Source: Mytilisepta virgata (lineage: Eukaryota > Mollusca > Bivalvia > Mytilida > Mytilidae). From it: 64,000 bases of DNA. Below, in pieces: positions 51,201 through 60,200 of this stretch; position 1 is the first letter of the stretch, and each line of letters begins with the position of its first letter. The stretch is from positions 80,125,539 to 80,189,538 of the forward strand of contig CM051519.1 of NCBI GenBank assembly GCA_028015205.1, given 5' to 3'. The translations under genes and the position numbers were made by a program. Under the pieces are notes generated by a model, which did not search any database, was not told the DNA's origin, and saw only the letters and a list, made by a program, of their open reading frames with translations.

Positions 51201-54200
51201 ACAAATTGGAAATTTTGAACTTGATCGGGAATGTTTTATGCATAATTTTGCCACAACAAAACAAATTGAATACGGCTTTCACGAAGAGACAAACGACTGT
51301 CGGGTTGTCTTCTTTGATGAGTCAACAACTGTCTCACAAGCGAATTTTAGTTATACTTACCAATGTAGATGGACAGAAATGCCTCTGCATTCACGAGACA
51401 AAATGAATATATCTGCTTTTACTAGAGGACTTTCAGATGGATGTGCGAATAAGCTTATGGTTGGAATTCTGCCAAGAACAACGACAGACACCAGTTCAAA
51501 AATGGATAGTGTCACTTTCGACACTTTTGGACGGGGAAAAAATTGTTTAAGAAAATAGACATTACTTAGCTTATTAATCCAAATATCTGTCCTGTCTGTG
51601 TAAAGCTATCATTATAAGAACGCATGTTTTTATTCCAACCAGCTTGATTTATTTTTGTTTGCTTAACGTCTATAGTCAAATATGTCACGCTTCTTCAGGA
51701 CGAGAACTAGTTCAACAATTTATCAAACACAATTCAAATAGTGGTGGCAGGGGACACAAACTGGAACCAATTTTGACAGTCAATGAAAACAAATGGTGGG
51801 TGGTTAGGTAGAGTCAGATAATTTAACCTTCTGTAGCGGACATTATCCTAATCTTTTTCGAAAACTAAAGAATCTGTCTTTAGTATGCAGGCATTCTCCA
51901 AACACGTTACCCACTGTGGTCCGCAGTCAGACTTTCCGTATTATGAGAGTCTTCCCTATCCGCAGCCTGGAGACGCGCTATGTAACTCTGCGGGTTGAGC
52001 TCCCATGATCTATCACAAGTGCCTAGTATTCACGTGTTTTCCACGTCGAACGAAACACGATATATCAAAACTTACAACCGACTAAAGTTCAGCTCTCAGA
52101 CCAAAGTTTTGTTCATCTTGAGAAGCAGAGGAATATCAGTATACATTGATCATATCTTTTTTTTTAACTACCTTCCAATTCTTGGAAAACATATATTGTC
52201 ACTTGTCGACATTGCTGCTACAATCTTCATGTATATGACAAAATTGGCTTCAGTATGCAATCTTACTACGTCGCAGGATATTACAGAAATATTGAACAAT
52301 TGTCCTTCATTTGATAATTTCATGTGTCACTTGTACCTCATGCAGGCTTAAAAAGAATACCAAACATGTCAAAAACAGTAGTAATAAGAGACCTTATCTT
52401 CTTCATTTGAAATCTTATTTATCCAAGGTTACGAATAATTTTAGTGATTATGTTGTGATTTATCTTACGACACAAATAACAGCATATTTGGAGCTCTTTT
52501 GGTGAAAATCTAGTATTTTAAGGACTTCTAGCTTTTCAATTAGTGAAATACAATTTAACGTTTTCTAAAAATTATAACATTTTTTTCTAATGTTACTCAG
52601 ATTTTTGTGCCAGCTTTATATATGTTACTAATGTTTTTGGTTTTGTGCTATGATTTGCGGGTTATCTTGTTTATGTCTGTAATATGTGTTTTCTGTTAGA
52701 CGAATTAGCCGTATCTTTTTATTTTAATTAATTGGTTGTTGTTTCCTTAACGTCCCGCGGCAAATATATCATTCTTCTTCAGGACGAGAATCAGTTCAAC
52801 AAGGGTAGAATGGGATACAAAGGGGGCCGATTTTGACTGCCACTGTTAAAGGGTAGACGTTGGGTAGAGTTGGCCATCTGCAACTGCCATTATCCTACTC
52901 TTTTTCGAAAACTATAAAAGTGATATTTAGCGTGGAGGGAGTTTGGCATTCTCTAAACCTGTTACCCTTCATGATCCGCGGTCAGACTTTCTGTATTATG
53001 ACCTGACAACCCCGGACGAGAGGGTCTCATGGTGATGCGGTAAGCAGCTTTGTGGGTTGAGGTCTCGTGATCCATCACAGGTGCCAAGCCTTGTATTTTG
53101 ATCTTCTGGCGTTCTGCACTGGCATTCTTTGTAAAATGATAATAACTGATAAAGTTATATAAATAATTTAGTATAACAGAGAATTGTTATTCGTACCAAC
53201 TTTAATTTGTCCGTGACATAATATTTAAGATACAAAATGTATCACAAGCGAAAAACGATTATTTTGCATGTAATACTGGTACATCCATACAAGTGAAAAC
53301 TGGCGCAAAACAAAAGGAAAAAGGGGGTATTCAGTAATTTTATCATTTGAACGTTTCCTACATTTCTACGGTTGCTTATTAATTTGACATTGTCGATCCT
53401 GAACACTGAACAAGTAGTAAAAATTCAACAAACATCGCATCAAAACTAGTAAATGTTTATTATTTCAATTACATTTTATAGCATGTGATCCAGGAACGTA
53501 TGGTCCAAACTGTACGGAAAAGTGTGGAAGTTGTCTATCCGGAACATGTGATAGATTTAATGGTAGTTGCGTCCCTCCTGGTGTATGCGTAGTCGGAATG
53601 GGAGGAGAGAAATGTGATAAAGGTAGCAATCAAAAAGAGGCTCTGCTGTAGTCACTTTTTGTAATCTTGTGATAATAAGATTATTTAGAAAATGCGATAA
53701 AATACGTTCGTAGTCGGTATCACATGCCGTATCAAAGGTGATACGGATTTTGGCATGTATTATACACGTACATTGTGTTTACACTGTACTATGTATGGCA
53801 ACATGTTTTGAAATTATGTTCAGATATTACATATACTCTCCATGAAATTATTCATTTGTTCTCTAGCTACATTCGTCTACTGCTGTTTAATGTTTGTTTG
53901 TTCATTTCACGCACTGTAATGATAGTTAATATGGCAAATAAAGTTGTTATAATAATAGTGCCCATGGATCTACAAAGATATTCTACTACCGACGTAACAG
54001 AGCAGTCGGGTGTAATTCATGGCCAAGATATTTGAGTCTTTATCTGGTTTAAATCGGCTTAAAACTGCTTAAATAAGCTAACCTGCGTCTTACTAATCTA
54101 TCAGTATGCTGTTAAAACAATATTTCAGGTAAAATATATACGACATCTTGATATCTCTCTTTCCCCAAGTTTTCGGTCTGTTCATCTTCATCATGGCATT

Positions 54201-57200
54201 TCAATTCCTAATTGTGAATATGATTATAATATTCAAATATGTAAGTCCCTTTAAGGTGAACCACATCTAGCTGCTTCATGAGATTAATGGGAACTCTTTG
54301 TAGCTATACCGAGATTTAAAAATGCAGCAGGAGCTACATGTACATACATATATTTTTAGCTAGTATTGCTCCATCAATAAATGGTCACAAAGAATGCAAC
54401 CGAGAAGTACCCCAACGAAAACTTCCGGTAATTAAAAGAGGGTTGCGATAAATGGTAGGCGAGCGTGATACGGGAGAAACAGCAAGTTCTTTATCGAATA
54501 TGCAGAAAGACTGTATTTAGTAGTAAATACATGCATATGATAGATCTTTGGAATTTTTTTATTTATAATCTGAAATTTTAAAAAAAAAATTAAAATTATA
54601 AAAGTCAAATTATAATAGTCCAGTCAATATAGCATAAATTTTACCCTAACCTTAAAGTAATTGCAAAAGAAGATTTTTAAGTTTTAATCTTTAGCATTAT
54701 ACCCCAAATATACACAGATAAAAGTCCAACAAAATCTAACTTGAGGAAGACTAAAAAATCACGATTTTAAAATTCCTATGGAGATTTGCATTGGAAATGG
54801 GAGATAACTCTACAAAAAAGGCAGAAATATCAATAAAAATTGATACAAAATTATAACTTTACCGCTTCTATTCAGCAGAATGTATTGATTCTTGATATTT
54901 TAGCCGTCTTTAGAGTATAACAAACAACTCTAAAGGTATTTTCATATCTTTTATCAAGCTACAAAATGGATTTCGTAATTCATTAGTTGACCATTTATTA
55001 AATTTTTTTCAACATGTCAAGTTAAAGAATCTCAAATTTAATAAAAATGATTAAGCAAAAGCTCGCGTATTGAAAATCGAAAATTTAACTATCTCGTGTG
55101 GAAAAATTCCATAATTCACTCGTACATGAAGGAGAATCTATATTTCTTCCTCTCTGTGACAATTTTATTATGGTTTTTTTATAGTAGGGAAGTATGCAAG
55201 TTATTTTCTGGACATTATCGTTATATGGTTATGTTGTTTTACTTCATGAAAAAATGGCAAAAAGCTTTCGAAAAGCTTTCCATTGTTCAGCGATAGCTTC
55301 ATGTAGTTTCATGGGACAAAACGGGCCTTCAATTTGACGACTTTTTGCCATATATTAAATATATCGATATTTAAAGTGTCGACAGGCCGGGATCTGTTGA
55401 CTTCATAATTCAGAAAACTGCTTGATGTGTTACCACTCATGATTTAAAACGTCAAAAAAATACAATATTAACTTAGAGAGAGCCAAGGTTCACGTGCATT
55501 AGAGAAAGTTTTCATATTTGATTCAATGATTGTTTCAAATGCTTAAAAGGTAATGTATCGAAAAATATATTTTTTGTAGAAACAGCACAAATTTTATTCT
55601 CTGATGTAAAGAACATAGGAATATTTCATGTTGAAGACGGAAATGCAACGATTATATATACCTTAGGTGGTTTGATAATGCATGTCGACTACCATTACCC
55701 AAAAGGCTATGTCTATTGGACTGATGTATGGCACGGGGTTTTTAGGTAAGATTTTGGCATATTTAAGTTTTGTAACACACAATCACCATACTAAGTAAAA
55801 ATAACATTTTAATTTGTTATTTTATCTTAAATAATGTCGTTTTCAAGTCTTAAGAAGCTATGCAAGCCAAGAATTTTGGTAACATATAATTAGCTCAACT
55901 GAAACTTGTGGGCAGATGTTAACTGACGATAATACAATAAGAGGATCACTGCTGCCATCGTTCAAGTTCACAAATAGCTAATTGTCTCCGTAACGGATAT
56001 TTTACGGTCTTGATCGTTACATGTAAATTTTATAGGATTTTTTATTATCCGAAGTTTTCTAGTTTGATAGCTTAGTGTGGTTTCTTCATGTCATACTCGG
56101 AAGTTATTGATTTCTAGGTTTTAGTATATAAGTCATGTAATATTATAACATTAAAAACAACTACAACAAATAAAAGTTACTTCCGCACCAAGTTAGCATA
56201 ATAACTTAAGTAACGGATGCAAAGGGTTTAAAACTAAAGAGCACGAATATTCATGCAAGTAAAAGAGTCTACGCTTGAACAAACGGGCTCAATAATGTAG
56301 ACGTTTTAGAAGTACTTAGTAACTATGGAAGGACAATTGTACGGAACTGTGGAAGGACAATTGTACAATCAGTATTAGATAAACATATGTATGAATACAT
56401 AACAATATGGACATTGTGCTCTTTTTACTAACGAGTTGTTAATATATTTTTGGACACATGTTGTAAGGTTGTCTGGCAAGTTATGATAATTTTTTAGATT
56501 AATATTCTTCAAACCATGTATAGACAAATAATTAATTCTGGTCAAACCGGTGATAGGAGCCTTCTTACACCAGGTGCGAGACTTTTAAGTTAAAGGAGAG
56601 CAATAAAAGCGCATCGTATGTTATACATTTTATACGAAATCTCTATAGTGCGACGAAATCAATTTGAAAAATAGCATGACTTATGCATCAGTAGAAAATA
56701 ATTCTTTTACACCAATTCAAATATATGTTGTACGTCATCAGCAATGCATACATTCGAAAAAAATATGAAAGCTAGAATAATAGTCCATTTTGTTCAAAAT
56801 CACTTTCAAGTAGAAAATGTCAGAAGCAGTGACTGTTTACCGAAATATGTTTGAAAAAATAGATTATAGAATTGTATATAAACGCACCATTCTGGATTAA
56901 GGACCATGACTGGTCGCATCAGAGTCCGATTAATATTCCTGGGTTGGGTGACCTGTCTTCCAATCGACTGTTATATCGTGAACTATATTTTTGTAGCAGT
57001 TTGAAAAAAATCTGACTCAACATATCTAATACAAAGCATATCAGATCTTGCTTGAATTGCCAATGAACGTTAACCAATAATCAATTAATCTACATATTAA
57101 ACGACTCTTTAGTTGTGCTAAAGTCCGAAAAGTTTCAAACAGAAACAAAAATTCAAACTGTTAAAGATCAGTACCAGATATGCAGTTGACATCAAACGAC

Positions 57201-60200
57201 AAAAGAATGCAAATGTCCTGGTGACATCAAACAACAGAAGTATGCAAATGAACATCAGATAGACATAGTACCCATATTATTTCTCTCCAATAAAATAAGG
57301 CAAAGACATAAATTAAAAATGAATGTAATGCGATAACATTTTTTCTTGCTACTATATCTTATATTCCATTCATATGAGCCTTATAATACATTAAAATTTT
57401 GCATAAATTTCAAAAACTGCACACCGTATATAATAATTCGATGGAGTTTAAAAACCAAGTGTGAAGACTGACATAAATAATTTGTCACCAGTCTACATAA
57501 AAAAATCCAGTTCGTAATTTAAAAATAATATTACATTTATCTATAAAACTTGATGAGGTATGTCTTATGTTTTTAATTTTTTTTTATTGAGTATACTATA
57601 CTATTGCAGGATGAAATATCCTTTTGTCAACAATACAGAAAATGCAGAGAAAATACAAGGGGAAACCAACGCAGTTGGGATAGCAGTGGACACAATTAAT
57701 GACAAGGTTTATTGGTCAAACCAGCGTGAGAATAAGCTCTACAGATCAGAACTTGATGGCTCCGATAAAATCGTTATTTTCGACAGTCTTGTTGACCTTG
57801 AAAGAGACATAGCATTAGACTTTGTTAATGGGTATATCATTTGTTATTGTACTAATGCGTCCTTGTCTCTGTTCTGTTGATTTTCTCATTTTAATTTAAG
57901 GTTTCTTTGTTTTTTCATCGATATTTAAAGGTAAAATATAATTAAAATTTTAATTGATAAATTTGCATAAATAATAAAATGCAAAATAAGATAAGTCAAC
58001 AACTATACACATGTATTAATCAACTAATGCCATCCAATTGGCAGACCGTAAGACGAAAACATTATTTCTTAAGTTTCTTTCCAGTGAGGAACCAGAGTAA
58101 GTTACCTTTTCCTAACCAATGTCGGTAAGGGAGATAATTAAATTCTCTCCCTTTTGTCCTGAGGCTTAAACGGAGACAAATTTATTATCTCCCTTACCTA
58201 CATTGGTTAGGAAAAGATAACTCACTCTGGTTTCTCATTGGGCGTTCAATATAGAGATAATATCAAATAATGCTGTTTCTAGTTAATTAAAATGTAAAAT
58301 ATCATTAAAGTATTAATTCCTTCCGAACAAAGCCTAGGGCTGCAAGTCATAGTTATTTTATTTTATTATTTTAAGTCATATCTGTATTAAACAAATATCA
58401 TCAGAAACATCTATGAAATATCTATAGTCCTCATCAATTTTCTTCAATGATATCTGTAACCTTCATCATTTTTTTCAATGTCATGTACAGCCTTCATCAA
58501 TTTTCCTCCTGGATATCTATAACCGTCATCAATTGTTCCAATGATATCTATAGCTTTTATCAATTTTCCTCAATCTTCGTGAATCAATATATTTATTAAA
58601 AACATGATTGCTAAAAATAAAAATCAAACGACTGCCATTCTATTTCATATTTATTGTCTGTTTCGAATTGTGTATAGTTATTCTAAGGGTCTTCCTTTCG
58701 ACAACATCGTTGATAATACGTATTGATGGGGAAATTCTTTCTTCTTGATTTAGTTTAAACATATTTTATTCAAATGAATATTCATACATATGTACAATAC
58801 AGACTGAGCATAACAAAATAGGATTCAGAAACAAGCTGTAAGCTTATGTAAATCTGTTTCCTTGTTTCACACAAACAAATAATCAAGACGAAATGCTCGT
58901 TACACAAAGAGAAACTATGCATACATAACATTATTTATATAATTCATGACTGTTATATTTAAAAAAAAGAAAGAAAAAGAAAAGTGATGTATCAAGGTGT
59001 AAATTACTCTTTATGATAAAGTTCTGAACTTCGACAAAAACTTTCGCATTTTGTTCATCTGAAATACCAGGAGAACCAAAAAGCAATAAATTAACGTTTA
59101 TAACAATCGGAACAAAATTCAAAGCTGCAAACAGGTTCTGTCTGTGTAAAAAATATCTAGGACAGTCAAAGAAAAAGTGTGATGAAGATTCTATTGAACC
59201 ACATACACAGTTAGGGGAATCAACAAGATTTCTCATAAAGAGATGCAGGTTTAAGGAGCTACAATCCATACGAATTCTCGTATGTATAATTTGACCCAAT
59301 CTACTGCCAACATAGAAATATGATGGTACTTTGTGGCTACTGTTAGTAATATTCTTCTTAAACAGGCTTAAAGAGTCGCAATTCTTAATACTAGCGGGAA
59401 GTTTATTCCACTCTTTAATAGTAGAGGGTAAAAAATAATCGGAATATAAATTAGTTCTGGTCCTCATCTCCAATAAACTGCTGGATTGACGTGTATTATG
59501 ATCATGCCGATCAGAAACAGTATTAGAAACTAGACTGCTTAAGTAATCGGGAGTCTTTTTATTTATCATCTTATTAAAAAGTACAAGTTTATGCTTTTTC
59601 CGTCTGTCGGTGAGTTTTTCCCAGCCAGTTTCATCGTATAACTTGATATGTGACGTCAATTTAGTACCCCCCGTTACAATTCTTGCGGCGTCTAGCTGTA
59701 CGTTTTCTAACTTATTGATTAATGTCTGATTTTGTGTGTCCCAAATTACGTCAGCATACTCCAGAATAGGTCGAATAAAGCATAGATATATTTTTTCTAG
59801 AGAAAATCTATCTAGAGTCGTCCTCAATTTATGAAGAATATTGACTCTATTATAAGCCTTCTTGACGATATAATTAATGTGGTCATGCCAAAAACCAGAG
59901 TTAGAAATAACAACTCCGAGATGTTTGTGGTTATCAACTGTTTTAAGAATCGTGTTGTTCATAAATAAAGGCGGGTGAACCTTGATTTAAACATGATACA
60001 CCCTCAAGATCATTCTTGTATTTAATCGGAACTTTAGAATGCAAAGTACCAATTCAGTTTGCATGTTTATCGCCACATGGGGGTACCAAGACATGAAAGA
60101 AAATTTCATAAAAATTAAAATGGCACGTTCCCATGGCTTTTCATGCCGACAAATCAGATTCAAAAAGGGGTGTACATTTTCCTAAAAATGGAGGGTTACC

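Larger units (their letters stand above)
50765..53481. other. Intron 6
   Basis: It contains a T24 run (50972-50995), an unassigned frame at 51238-51558, and two inverse copies of the SINE-like repeat (51650-52025 and 52735-53095). Confidence 0.6.
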
